Assembly (NCBI GenBank): GCA_964612675.1
Contig: CAZTDD010000074.1
Span: 1-34,084 of the forward strand
Direction: 5' to 3'
Origin: CAZTDD01 sp964612675
GTDB taxonomy: Bacteria; Hinthialibacterota; Hinthialibacteria; Hinthialibacterales; JAKPRU01
DNA: 34,084 bases
The position numbers and the translations under genes are program-made. Positions 7,504-15,728 of the stretch are shown here, piece after piece. Under the pieces are notes generated by a model, which was not told the origin of the DNA, ran no database searches, and saw only the letters and a list, made by a program, of their open reading frames with translations. Numbering within the stretch: the stretch's first letter is position 1; each line of letters starts with the position of its first letter.

Positions 7504-8019
7504 CTAGCCCTGCTCATGACGGGGCGGTCTGGCGTACAAAATCAACGCAGCGACATAGACTGCCGTCAACAGAAAGATCCAGACCAGATGGATCACGATG
7601 CGCGGTTGTGGCTCAGTCTCCTGCAGGGCGGCCCGTACAATCGAATGGTAGACACCTACAACGATCAAATTCACATACGCTCCCGTGATAAACAGCATGA
7701 CGCGCGTCTTTTCGAAAGCCTGCTCTTTCCGCTCCGGAGTTGAAAACCAATAATCCTTCCAGGGGATATTGAGCAGTGAATCGGGAATCTTTCGCAGCAA
7801 ACGAGGGAAGAACACGAGGAACAGCCCATTCATAGAGAGTACAAACACCGAGTACCAAATCGCAAACGTTGACTTTTGCGACCAGTTGTCGGGTTCACCG
7901 TGAAGATTGAAATGAACCGGTATCCGGTCCGGCAATTTCGGATAGGTGATTGCTAAATAGCCGAAATACACGCCCAACAGGGCAAGGGAAACGGTTAACC
8001 AAAGCGTTCGTGTCCGCAT
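7504..8019 (-). CDS. DUF1648-domain membrane protein
   Basis: The 171-residue protein has four predicted membrane segments: near the N-terminus (LWLTVSLALLGVYFGYLAI), TFAIWYSVFVLSMNGLFLVF, VMLFITGAYVNLIVVGVY and VWIFLLTAVYVAALILY. Between the first two lies YPKLPDRIPVHFNLHGEPDNW, the signature of DUF1648 (SdpI-like proteins and relatives). SdpI-type proteins act in immunity and signalling against a secreted killing factor, but most DUF1648 members have no known role. I prefer the ATG at 8019 over the TTG at 8040; neither has a strong ribosome site. It sits 42 bases after the cyclase gene and upstream of the BlaI/M56 pair on the same strand. Confidence 0.82.
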   Translation of the reverse strand: MRTRTLWLTVSLALLGVYFGYLAITYPKLPDRIPVHFNLHGEPDNWSQKSTFAIWYSVFVLSMNGLFLVFFPRLLRKIPDSLLNIPWKDYWFSTPERKEQAFEKTRVMLFITGAYVNLIVVGVYHSIVRAALQETEPQPRIVIHLVWIFLLTAVYVAALILYARPPRHEQG

Positions 8020-8061
8020 GATCGGCGTTGCGTGTTTCAATTAGGGTTGCGCAACATCACA

Positions 8062-8691
8062 CTATAAAGGACGCAGCAGTGCTCGTGCCGGGCTGCCTTC
8101 GCCGCCGACGATCTTCAGCGGTAGCGCGATCAATTCATAGTCGCCAAGCTCGACATTTCGCAGATCCAAACTCTCAAGAATCACAACGCCGTTACCGAGT
8201 AAATGGCGATGCGTTTCGACCTGCTCGTCACCGTATGGACCGACCGAAAGATAATCGAATCCAACGAGTCGCACACCCAACTCGGCCAATAACCGCGCGG
8301 CGGGTGAAGAAATACCGATGTAGTCCTCATGAAACTCTGGGTCCGTCCACAATTCGGAATTCCGTGTTTTGAATAACACCCGCTCGACACCGTCAAGATT
8401 CATGTCTCGTATATCGTCGGCTAATATGTGTGTCTCCTTTGGATGGAACACGACCTTTGCGGGACCGACGAAAACGTTCGGATCGAGATTCTCAAGGCTC
8501 GCGCCCTCTTCGATAAAATGAAGCGGCGCGTCGAAGTGGGTTCCGTTATGCGAACTCATTTCGAGTCGGGACACGGTGCTCCGTGCGCCGCCCTCGATTG
8601 TGCGATCGACAATTCGCTTAAAACGCGCATCGCCGGGCCAAACGGGTGTTTTGTCGCTCAACGGGAGGGTGATATCAATCAGAGAGGTCAT
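8062..8691 (-). CDS. Cyclase-family metal-dependent hydrolase (KynB-like fold)
   Basis: This 209-residue protein of the cyclase (PF04199) family carries the metal-binding signature H-x-GTH-x-D-x-P-x-H at residues 48-58 (HNGTHFDAPLH). The N-terminal IDITLPLSDKTPVWPGD is also typical. Members include bacterial kynurenine formamidase and isatin hydrolase, so hydrolysis of an amide or lactam is likely, but no tryptophan-degradation genes are nearby and the substrate is unknown. AAGGA is placed correctly before the ATG at 8691. No signal peptide is seen, so it is cytosolic. Confidence 0.9.
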   Translation of the reverse strand: MTSLIDITLPLSDKTPVWPGDARFKRIVDRTIEGGARSTVSRLEMSSHNGTHFDAPLHFIEEGASLENLDPNVFVGPAKVVFHPKETHILADDIRDMNLDGVERVLFKTRNSELWTDPEFHEDYIGISSPAARLLAELGVRLVGFDYLSVGPYGDEQVETHRHLLGNGVVILESLDLRNVELGDYELIALPLKIVGGEGSPARALLRPL

Positions 8692-9012
8692 AGTCGTCCT
8701 TTTCGTTGGCAGCTGTGTCTGTGTGTAGCCCGGAATGATTCAATAGTCCGCTGTCTTATTCAGATCAAACAGCCTGCTACAGGCTGACAACGATCATACG
8801 TTCACCCGAGGCGGTGGTCTACGACGGTGCCGTATCTCCTTCGCAGGGTGCCGGCATTTGAAGTGAATGTAGTCGCGCAGTTCGAAAATTGTGAAAATTT
8901 TAGTTGACAGAAGTTGGGGGGGGGGGGATATAATACGTAATGAGATGCAAGGTAGTCGTTTTCGCGAATACGAGTCCTTACGATAGGTCATCTTACACAG
9001 AGGAGGTAAGCA
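8692..9012. other. Gene-free divergent intergenic region
   Basis: This 321-base region between the cyclase gene and the secreted-protein operon holds the G-tract promoter at 8904-8934 and a leader of about 70 bases. A small hairpin, CAGCCTG-CTA-CAGGCTG, lies at 8770-8786 without a T-run. I see no RNA gene or further open frame with a ribosome site. Confidence 0.6.
8904..8934 (+). promoter_or_regulatory. Consensus promoter with 12-G spacer tract (putative phase-variable promoter)
   Basis: A perfect -35 (TTGACA, 8904-8909) and a perfect -10 (TATAAT, 8929-8934) are separated by 19 bases, of which 12 are an uninterrupted run of G (8916-8927). The optimal spacer is 17, which would need ten G. Slipped-strand changes in the tract would tune or switch the promoter, as is known for poly-G tracts between the boxes of Neisseria porA and opc. 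The boxes and the tract are read directly; phase variation is inferred, and homopolymer sequencing error is the main caveat. Confidence 0.8.
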
Positions 9013-9954
9013 ATGATGCGGGTTTCTGTACTTATCGTCCTTGCGCTTCTTGTTCCGTTTTGTCCGACCTCTGCCCAAGACGCGCCGGTGGGTATGAACC
9101 AAGAGTTAATGAGCACTGTGGAGGAGTTTTTGGCCACAGTACAAGAGATTGACGGTACCCCTGTTCCCAATAGCTTCAAAGAGATTATTCGATCGGATGT
9201 AGCAAAATATCTTTCCGAAAGGGAACGTTTTGCTACAGAAGAACAGAAAGAGGTAATTCTTGGCTATGTGCCGCATTTTATCGAGCACCGTATCGGTGCC
9301 GCTCCACCGGCTCCGGACTGGGATGAAAGCGAACCTGTCAAATTATGGTTTATCCCGGAAAAGGCCAGATCTATCGCGAGGTCTTTAGTTGTAAACGTGG
9401 ACCGCGCGCTCCAGCGAGAGCACCCCCTCCCCGTCGGATCCGAGCGAGACAAGATCTTCTCGCAACTTGAGGAGCTAATCAACGAGGCGAGAATAGTTTT
9501 TGACCGGCATTTTAGTCATCTTGACGAAGCGGAGCGAGAACGTGTTTTCGATAGATATGTCACTCCATTGCACCGTCTCGCTTACAGTCCCTTTTCGTCG
9601 GTAGCTAAACGTCTACTGACCGCCGAAGAGGTAAATGGAATCCGTGCTGAATTGCAGAGAATCGCTGAAACCGGCGGCGGCAGGAGGATAATGCATCAAC
9701 GACGTCGTGTGGAACGTCTTAAAGCCCTATACGAAGATCGCCCCCACCCCGAGCACCCCGAACGTTCAATAATAATGCCGATGATGTTTGCACTTGATGT
9801 GCGCGAAGCCCTGTCTCTTTTTTATGGCAACGATCCCGAACCCGTAGACCCGATTTTAAGATCTCTTGTAAAAGCGGAGGGGCGTGCTTACCACGATGCA
9901 ATAAATAGTCGGGCCCAAAAAGCAATTTCCGATTCTGAGGAGGAGAACAAATGA
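9013..9954 (+). CDS. Secreted helical protein of unknown function
   Basis: The protein is 313 residues with a clear Sec signal peptide (MMRVSVLIVLALLVPFCPTSA, cleavage predicted after SAQ or TSA). The mature part is rich in Arg and Glu and largely helical, with no cysteine pattern and no motif I recognise. GGAGG is placed seven bases before the ATG, the strongest ribosome site in the region. The following gene overlaps it by four bases (ATGA), so both belong to one operon driven by the G-tract promoter. It ends in a charged tail (SDSEEENK). Because expression may be switched by the promoter tract, a surface or envelope role exposed to selection is plausible but unproven. Confidence 0.75.
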   Translation: MMRVSVLIVLALLVPFCPTSAQDAPVGMNQELMSTVEEFLATVQEIDGTPVPNSFKEIIRSDVAKYLSERERFATEEQKEVILGYVPHFIEHRIGAAPPAPDWDESEPVKLWFIPEKARSIARSLVVNVDRALQREHPLPVGSERDKIFSQLEELINEARIVFDRHFSHLDEAERERVFDRYVTPLHRLAYSPFSSVAKRLLTAEEVNGIRAELQRIAETGGGRRIMHQRRRVERLKALYEDRPHPEHPERSIIMPMMFALDVREALSLFYGNDPEPVDPILRSLVKAEGRAYHDAINSRAQKAISDSEEENK

Positions 9955-10748
9955 AAACATTTAGCTTGGTGATTGGAGTTACAGCAATCTTTCTTTTTGA
10001 ATTACCAGCATTTCCATCCGATTGGGATACCATCGAGATCTCTTCACCGAGCCCTGACTATCTATACAGGGAATTAGGTAACGGAGATTGGTATGGAATT
10101 AGCGTGAGAAGAATCTATGGCGATGCATCCCAGGGGGGCGGGTACCGGTACGTCTATGCGGAACTGTGCGATCCCGACGTGGGCACATCCGTGGTGTTGG
10201 CGCGCAGCTACACCAATCGGAGGTGGAGACAGGTCTATGAGTGGGCTCCCGGACGCACTCCGCCCGTGTCCACGCCAACTGCAGACGCGGGAGGATCTTA
10301 CGACTACGACGGGGCTGTCTACATGAGGCCCTCGTTCGGTCCGGAGGAGAGTCTCTCTGCTTGTAGTCTCCGCTTTCTTACGACTGCCTGTGACGACGAA
10401 GATGAAATCGATCGCAGATATGCCGCAAAGGTAGAAGATGATGAGGAGGTTCATGTCAGTATAACCACGACGGGTGTAGGCTTCAGTTGGGTTTACTCAC
10501 ATGATGCCGACTGGTATACGGGAGTCGGTGCATATCCTTCTGCCGGCGCGTCTGATGCAGATCGTTTCTGGGTTGTCAATGTCGAGGCATACCTCAGCTT
10601 TGCGGAAGCGCGGGTTGAACTGAAGGGAGACGACGAATGGGCAGACGCGGAAACAGACTTCTGGGTGGACCTGGATCCCGGACTTGGGCAATCAGGTAAA
10701 GCCCCACGAAAAAAGACATCTGTTACGGATTGGATGATTCACGATTAG
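9951..10748 (+). CDS. Secreted beta-rich acidic protein of unknown function
   Basis: The protein is 265 residues, beginning with an export signal (MKTFSLVIGVTAIFLFELPAF). The mature part is acidic and rich in Tyr, Trp, Asp and Ser with alternating patterns suggesting beta-strands, for example YRYVYAELCDPDVGTSVVLARSY. I recognise no domain. GAGGAGG lies eight bases before the ATG, which overlaps the previous stop by four bases, so translation is coupled. The two proteins are likely partners in the envelope or outside the cell. The next gene is convergent, 112 bases away, with no clear terminator between. Confidence 0.75.
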   Translation: MKTFSLVIGVTAIFLFELPAFPSDWDTIEISSPSPDYLYRELGNGDWYGISVRRIYGDASQGGGYRYVYAELCDPDVGTSVVLARSYTNRRWRQVYEWAPGRTPPVSTPTADAGGSYDYDGAVYMRPSFGPEESLSACSLRFLTTACDDEDEIDRRYAAKVEDDEEVHVSITTTGVGFSWVYSHDADWYTGVGAYPSAGASDADRFWVVNVEAYLSFAEARVELKGDDEWADAETDFWVDLDPGLGQSGKAPRKKTSVTDWMIHD

Positions 10749-10860
10749 TAAAGAAAAGCATGAGTTGAAGAAGGGCAAGCCCCGAACGACGAAATCCTAT
10801 AGGCGGGGGACAGCTATTCTTGCCGGCAACCCACGTTGCTACTACTCGCAAAGGTCTCGA

Positions 10861-11979
10861 TCAGCGGCTGTCTCCCGTGAGCGCCCGGAACGCTCGGAAC
10901 GCCGCGTCCCATTTGTTCTCTTTATCCAGATAACCGGCGGTGAAAATAATTACGCCTGTTCCGGAAGCGTTCGTACTTGAAATAATCACCTTTTTTAATT
11001 CTTCGCCTGTCAGTTTGGAGGGCTCATCCATCGCCTGAACAATCGGCCAGACCGGGCGGTTCGTCCGCATCTTCGTTTCTTCAGTGAACCGAGCGGGCCA
11101 GCCGGCGTCGCGATGACAAAGCAGGTGATACACCATCGGTGAAAACACATCGATGTCCGCCGCCAGTTTCGCGTAGTCCTGCCCCACAACCCGATGAATC
11201 GCCCCGTCGAATTCTTTCGGCGACCAGGGCACAGTAAAGATCCCGATCGTGGCATCGGGTCGTATCTTGTCGCGCAAAACACGTGCTTGATGAACCCAGT
11301 CGCAAATTCGCTCTGTTTTGAATTCGATCCAAGAAGGAAGATGGTTTTCAAGCACCCATTTCGCCAATTCGGACCGTTTCATGTCTTCCGGTACTTGAAA
11401 GTCATCCGATACGGCCCCGCGATATAAACGGATACAATCATCGCAGAAACAATTATTCAACTCAGTCGGGCTTTCTTTCTCCCACCGAATGGGAAATCGA
11501 ATAAAATCGAGCCAGACTCCATCCAGACGTTCGTTCTTTATATACCTTTCGAACTGCTCGAGCTTCTGTTTTCGAAGTTCTTCTTGATTCGGGCAGAGGC
11601 CGTAATACCAACCCTCGGGTTCTTGCTCTTCGCCGCTTGCGGTGATCGGCCGCCATTCCGGATGTTCTTGATAGGTTGTTTTCCCGACAAAAAGGCCCAT
11701 CTCCCGATAAATGCGAATATTCTTTTTTCTCAACGCGTCCAGAAATTCGCCGGATTCGCCGCCGCCGACAAACACCGCATTGACATGATGATCGACAAGC
11801 CACTTCGCTGTTTCATCCGGGGATAGATCTTTCACCGGTCCGAGCTTCGAATTGAATCCATACAGCGCGAGAGTCAGCGGTTCATCGGCGTTCACGCGGG
11901 CCTCCTCCGCCCGGATGGGCGACGAGAAGATCGTTATAAAGAATAATGCTCCTGATATGAAAACCCAAAGACGTTTCAT
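10861..11979 (-). CDS. Secreted glycosyl-hydrolase-like protein (GHL10/DUF4015-like TIM barrel)
   Basis: The protein is 372 residues with a signal peptide (MKRLWVFISGALFFITIFSSPIRA). The body reads as a TIM barrel: HHVNAVFVGG, NIRIYREMGLF, LDGVWLDFIRFP (the strand carrying the conserved Asp of putative glycoside hydrolase-like families), ATIGIFTVPW, IDVFSPMVYH and GVIIFTAGYL. The YGLCPNQEE segment is typical of family-10-like glycosylhydrolases found in polysaccharide-using bacteria. The substrate is unknown. GGAGA lies ten bases before the ATG. Neighbouring secreted hydrolases suggest a role in extracellular polymer turnover. Confidence 0.82.
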   Translation of the reverse strand: MKRLWVFISGALFFITIFSSPIRAEEARVNADEPLTLALYGFNSKLGPVKDLSPDETAKWLVDHHVNAVFVGGGESGEFLDALRKKNIRIYREMGLFVGKTTYQEHPEWRPITASGEEQEPEGWYYGLCPNQEELRKQKLEQFERYIKNERLDGVWLDFIRFPIRWEKESPTELNNCFCDDCIRLYRGAVSDDFQVPEDMKRSELAKWVLENHLPSWIEFKTERICDWVHQARVLRDKIRPDATIGIFTVPWSPKEFDGAIHRVVGQDYAKLAADIDVFSPMVYHLLCHRDAGWPARFTEETKMRTNRPVWPIVQAMDEPSKLTGEELKKVIISSTNASGTGVIIFTAGYLDKENKWDAAFRAFRALTGDSR

Positions 11980-12381
11980 TTCTTTTTCATCTCCAACATA
12001 ACTGATGGTGCTGCAAAAAGTCAGCGGGATGCGAGAAGTGAGGTATCAACCCCCTCTGTATCTCCATCCTTTGTGAGTGCGTAATCGTCAACCCCCTCTG
12101 TATCTCCCCCAATCTTTGGGGGAGAAAACAACCAAGCTGCATCCACTTCTTTTCCTCCCCCGAAGATCGGGGGAGGAGTCTCATGGCTTGCCGAAGGCAA
12201 ACATGAGAGCCGTAAAGGAGGGGGTTGAAATTCGTATTCCAGACTTTTTGCGACCCCGTCAAGAATGGGGGAGATTCAAGAGGGGGTTGAAAACTTGTCT
12301 TGTTCCACCCCGATGACTTTTTGCCGCCTCGTCAATCTTTCAGGAGAAGACAGTACAGACACGCCCGTTTCTATCGGTCCG
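11980..12381. other. Gene-free intergenic region with structured repeat
   Basis: These 402 bases between two minus-strand genes are almost filled by the inverted-repeat element described separately at 12013-12324. No open frame here has a ribosome site or recognisable protein, and no tRNA-like structure is visible. Confidence 0.6.
12013..12324. repeat. MITE-like structured repeat element
   Basis: The outer ends are perfect 11-base inverted repeats, GCAAAAAGTCA (12013-12023) and TGACTTTTTGC (12314-12324). Inside are two identical 20-base direct repeats starting TCAACCCCCTCT (12046-12065 and 12088-12107) and inverted copies of that motif at 12216-12228 and 12279-12290. Three hairpins are nested between: CTCCCCC/GGGGGAG (12104-12124), CCTCCCCC/GGGGGAGG (12154-12176) and TCTCATG/CATGAGA enclosing TTGCC/GGCAA (12179-12208). 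No transposase is encoded. This arrangement fits a non-autonomous mobile element or REP cluster. Confidence 0.7.
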
Positions 12382-13836
12382 TCACTGTTCCTCTTTCTCG
12401 TGCACAAAGACCTTCAAACGCGCCGTCGCCTTTGTGCCATTATCCGACTCGCGTTGAACCGTAACAATGTACAACCCCGGCTCACCATAATGGTGAGAGA
12501 TGGTGGCATAATCGTTGAGCGATTCGGTTATACCGTATTTCTCGTCACCGAAATCCCACTCTTCCTCGCCGCCTTCCACGCGAAACGTTCGCGCTTTGAA
12601 GAAAACCTCCTGGCCGACCGTGATGTTCTCAGTCGGATAATACGTTAGGTGAACCGAGGGGGGTAGGCGTTCCATCGTGTTTTCCGCAGCCAGCACATGA
12701 ACAACCGCGAAATCGACGTCAACCTGTCCTCGGTCATCTGTTACGCGGACGATTTCCGAATAGGCGCCCGGTTCATCGTACACTCTTTCCACAACCGGAC
12801 CACTTGCGGAACCCCCGTCCTGAAACTGCCAGGCGTAGGAAACGATCTCCCCGCCGTCGCAGATTGAATTCGAGGCGTCCAGCTTCACAACTTCGCCTGT
12901 CTGGACGAATTTGTGGGGGCGTGCGACAGCCAGAAGAGAGCCGGGATTCTTGTTCAAATATGCCTCTACCGCAAATGGATACGCATTGATTTGGCCGCGC
13001 TCATCGCCGGTGACGCCGCTGATACCGAAATGGAGGTGCGACCAGCCGCCGGAAGCTCCTTCTTTCCCCAGGATGCCGATCCATTCGCCCATCTTGACAC
13101 GATGGCCGACTTTCATGTGCGGCAAAATCGAGGAAAAGTGAGAGTACCGATAGTACCAGCCACGACCGTCTCGGATGTAAACGACATCGTAGCGGGGGCG
13201 AACGAACCCTTTTTCCTGCTCCGGGATATCCGAGGAGACTTCGCCTGCGGAGGAGACGACCTCACCGTCCGTTGCGGCGACGACCGGCACAAGGTGATCG
13301 TATCCTCCGAAATCCAGCGCGTAGTGATAGTAAATACTCTTCCGTCTCGGATCTTCGCCGCCGTCAACGTAGCACGGGTCGTTCGCCATTTGCGTGTCGG
13401 ATGCGAACCAGCGTTGTTTCACAGGATAGGTGAACGTCCCAGGTTCCAGCAGCGGCTCTTTGGGATCCCAAAACCGCAAGCGGGCGTCTGCGCCCGGTTC
13501 CAGATCCCAAACCTCGGGCGAACCGGAGTTGCTGAGATAGCCCTGCGTGACCGTCGCGTCGACTCTGACTCCGTTTACGACGCGCGGGAGATTATAAAGC
13601 GCAACGCCAAGGACGGCCTTCGTCCCGTCCACGTCGATCTCTACCGTCGCGTCGCGTACCGCGTCGCGGAATACGTCGCGCTTTTCTCCATAGGACACCA
13701 GTGTAATTCGCTTTGTGTTTCCGTTCTGGAGGGTGTAGACATGGGTTTCTCCGACGGTGAGGTCGACGGTCACCGGTTTGGCATACACAGAGCCAACGAG
13801 TAACGCGAACAGAATCATGGATAGCAGGCGAGACAT
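12382..13836 (-). CDS. Secreted M23 metallopeptidase with two PKD domains
   Basis: The protein is 484 residues with a signal peptide (MSRLLSMILFALLVGSVYA). The M23 endopeptidase core has HYALDFGG (zinc ligands H171 and D175) and SHLHFG (H267 and H269), with H233 in YRYSHF. These are the LytM/lysostaphin-type residues that cut peptide cross-links or secreted proteins. Two PKD-like beta-sandwich domains follow, at about 305-380 (LDASNS...SYAWQFQDGG) and 390-475 (EEWDFGDE...HHYGEPGLYIVTV). Such PKD tails usually mediate binding or spacing outside the cell. The zinc site is complete, so it should be active. GAGAGAG precedes the ATG; the site is weak. Confidence 0.9.
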   Translation of the reverse strand: MSRLLSMILFALLVGSVYAKPVTVDLTVGETHVYTLQNGNTKRITLVSYGEKRDVFRDAVRDATVEIDVDGTKAVLGVALYNLPRVVNGVRVDATVTQGYLSNSGSPEVWDLEPGADARLRFWDPKEPLLEPGTFTYPVKQRWFASDTQMANDPCYVDGGEDPRRKSIYYHYALDFGGYDHLVPVVAATDGEVVSSAGEVSSDIPEQEKGFVRPRYDVVYIRDGRGWYYRYSHFSSILPHMKVGHRVKMGEWIGILGKEGASGGWSHLHFGISGVTGDERGQINAYPFAVEAYLNKNPGSLLAVARPHKFVQTGEVVKLDASNSICDGGEIVSYAWQFQDGGSASGPVVERVYDEPGAYSEIVRVTDDRGQVDVDFAVVHVLAAENTMERLPPSVHLTYYPTENITVGQEVFFKARTFRVEGGEEEWDFGDEKYGITESLNDYATISHHYGEPGLYIVTVQRESDNGTKATARLKVFVHEKEEQ

Positions 13837-14098
13837 GACTGGACTCTCTCTTTCGATTTTTTACGTAATACAGACGACTCAACTGTCTCAGGTTTCACTT
13901 CCTGGAGACTCCGTAGACTATACCGGATAATCGCCAAAGGTAAATTGAGGAAGCGGAACCGGCTGCCTGAAGAATCGGACGCAGATTTTTGAAATTGGAG
14001 AAGATCTCCGGTAAGTTGAAAGCAGACTGAAACTGGGAAAGTCGGGCAATCCACATCGGCGCAACCTAACCTGGAGCAGAATTCAGGAAAGCAGAACG

Positions 14099-15721
14099 AT
14101 GGAACAGTCCCCTGAATCGGAAAACCGGATAGCACGCCTCGTATCGAGAATTCACGGAATACTGGCAAAAGGACTTTGCTTCCTGGTTCCGTATGTCCTC
14201 GCGATTCTGGTCGCCGTTATTTGGGCGGAAGTCTGGGCTCGGTGGGACGTATCGATGATGGAGTTGCCGGTCTACCAACCTCGCTATGTTCCCTATCTTG
14301 AAAACGTCTATCTTCACACCTACGGCGAAGAACAAAGCGACACGGAGCCTGAACGGTCCGATTACACGAAAGCCAGACGTCTCTATCGATATGTCGGTGA
14401 AACCGAGATTCACTATCCGGGCGAACGGTATGAAGATGTTTTCCAGCACAAACGAGACGAGGCGAAGCGGAGAGACTGCTGCCGGGTATTCTTTGTCGGG
14501 GGATCGACCGCTTGGGGACTCCATGTCGGGAACGAGTATAAGTATTTTAGCATTCTCGAAAAACTGATCCGACATGGTTTACCGAGTCTTCCGTATATTG
14601 TGAAGACTGTACCCGCCGCAATCGTCGCAATCAACTCGACGCAAGAGAATATTCTGTTCAACCTCACTGTATTGCCCAATAAGCCGGACTACGTTGTATT
14701 TCTCGACGGTTGGAACGATTTCGACCAGGTCTATCAATATGCGGTGCGTCCGGGCGATCCCCTAACCATCTCGACTCTCTACAACACACAGTATGATCCT
14801 CTCTTTGACCTGAAAGTGTGGCTGGCCAAAAGGTCGTACCTCTACAGGAAGATTTTCGTGAAGGGCTACAACCAAGACAAGAAGGAGCATATACAGAAAA
14901 TACTGAATGATTCCGAGTTCAGGGGAAGACTGCTGAAATCCTCTGTCAATGTCTACCTGAGCAATATCGACACGATGATGCGGTCGTGCGAAGCACGGGG
15001 CATAGAAGCCTATGTGGCTTTTCAGCCTTTCCGGGGCTGGGTAAGAAAGCAGCAGGGGAAATCGCTCACGGAAAAGGAAGTTTTCATTTGCGATGCTTAC
15101 GAAAGAGTGCTGGAAAGGGTAGGAGAATTCCCATGGGGCAAGGAACGGACGATCGATGTGCTCGACACAGTGGACCTGCATCAGTACATCGACGTGGTTC
15201 ATTTCAATCAAGACGGACAGGCAAAACTCGCCGCGGCTTTTCTGGAGCATTTCAATAACAGACTTCCCCCAGAGCCTCAAACCGGATGGAGAGCGCCTGC
15301 CCCATTCGAGAGGCCGGATGCGGCTAGGCTGCTGCCACCATTGTCAACCTGGATTCCTTCGCCGGGAGTCGCTGTTTTGAAACGAGATAATTATCTGGTT
15401 GTTCGCGGCGAATCCGAGGAGAATGAAATCCGGATTGAGAGCCCGACGGTGGTTGTTCCTCCCAACACACGTGTCACCTTGCGGATGCGGATTGTGCCAA
15501 AGGAGGGGCACATTGGACTCGGCGTGATTGGCGAAGACGATTCAGAGATATTGCTGAAACCGGGTTCGAGTTATGTCGCAGGCCAGAAGGAGATGTTGTT
15601 TTCATTCAATTCAGGAGATAATTCACAGGTGCGTCTTGTTGTATCCGATATCGAAAATCGAAAACTGCATACTCAGCCGGTTGAGTTTCTCCTTTTCTCG
15701 GGCACGTACCGGGTGGAATAA
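14099..15721 (+). CDS. Membrane-anchored SGNH/GDSL-family hydrolase
   Basis: The protein is 540 residues with one N-terminal membrane helix at about 26-46 (LCFLVPYVLAILVAVIWAEVW) that should anchor it with the catalytic part outside. The SGNH blocks are visible: block I GGSTAWG with Ser136, block III DGWND with Asn206, and block V DVVHF with Asp365 and His368, followed by NQDGQAKLA. Residues after about 430 form a beta-rich C-terminal domain. SGNH enzymes of this type act as esterases or acyltransferases on polysaccharides. AGGA lies upstream of the ATG. Its 3' end is only seven bases from the convergent hydrolase gene. Confidence 0.87.
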   Translation: MEQSPESENRIARLVSRIHGILAKGLCFLVPYVLAILVAVIWAEVWARWDVSMMELPVYQPRYVPYLENVYLHTYGEEQSDTEPERSDYTKARRLYRYVGETEIHYPGERYEDVFQHKRDEAKRRDCCRVFFVGGSTAWGLHVGNEYKYFSILEKLIRHGLPSLPYIVKTVPAAIVAINSTQENILFNLTVLPNKPDYVVFLDGWNDFDQVYQYAVRPGDPLTISTLYNTQYDPLFDLKVWLAKRSYLYRKIFVKGYNQDKKEHIQKILNDSEFRGRLLKSSVNVYLSNIDTMMRSCEARGIEAYVAFQPFRGWVRKQQGKSLTEKEVFICDAYERVLERVGEFPWGKERTIDVLDTVDLHQYIDVVHFNQDGQAKLAAAFLEHFNNRLPPEPQTGWRAPAPFERPDAARLLPPLSTWIPSPGVAVLKRDNYLVVRGESEENEIRIESPTVVVPPNTRVTLRMRIVPKEGHIGLGVIGEDDSEILLKPGSSYVAGQKEMLFSFNSGDNSQVRLVVSDIENRKLHTQPVEFLLFSGTYRVE

Positions 15722-15728
15722 CGTAGCG

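Noticed and set aside
8770..8786. Hairpin upstream of the cyclase gene as a riboswitch
   Set aside because: A lone 7-base stem with no surrounding conserved structure.
12046..12290. CRISPR-like array
   Set aside because: The repeats are direct and inverted copies with unequal spacing and palindromic hairpins between them, not regular repeat-spacer units.
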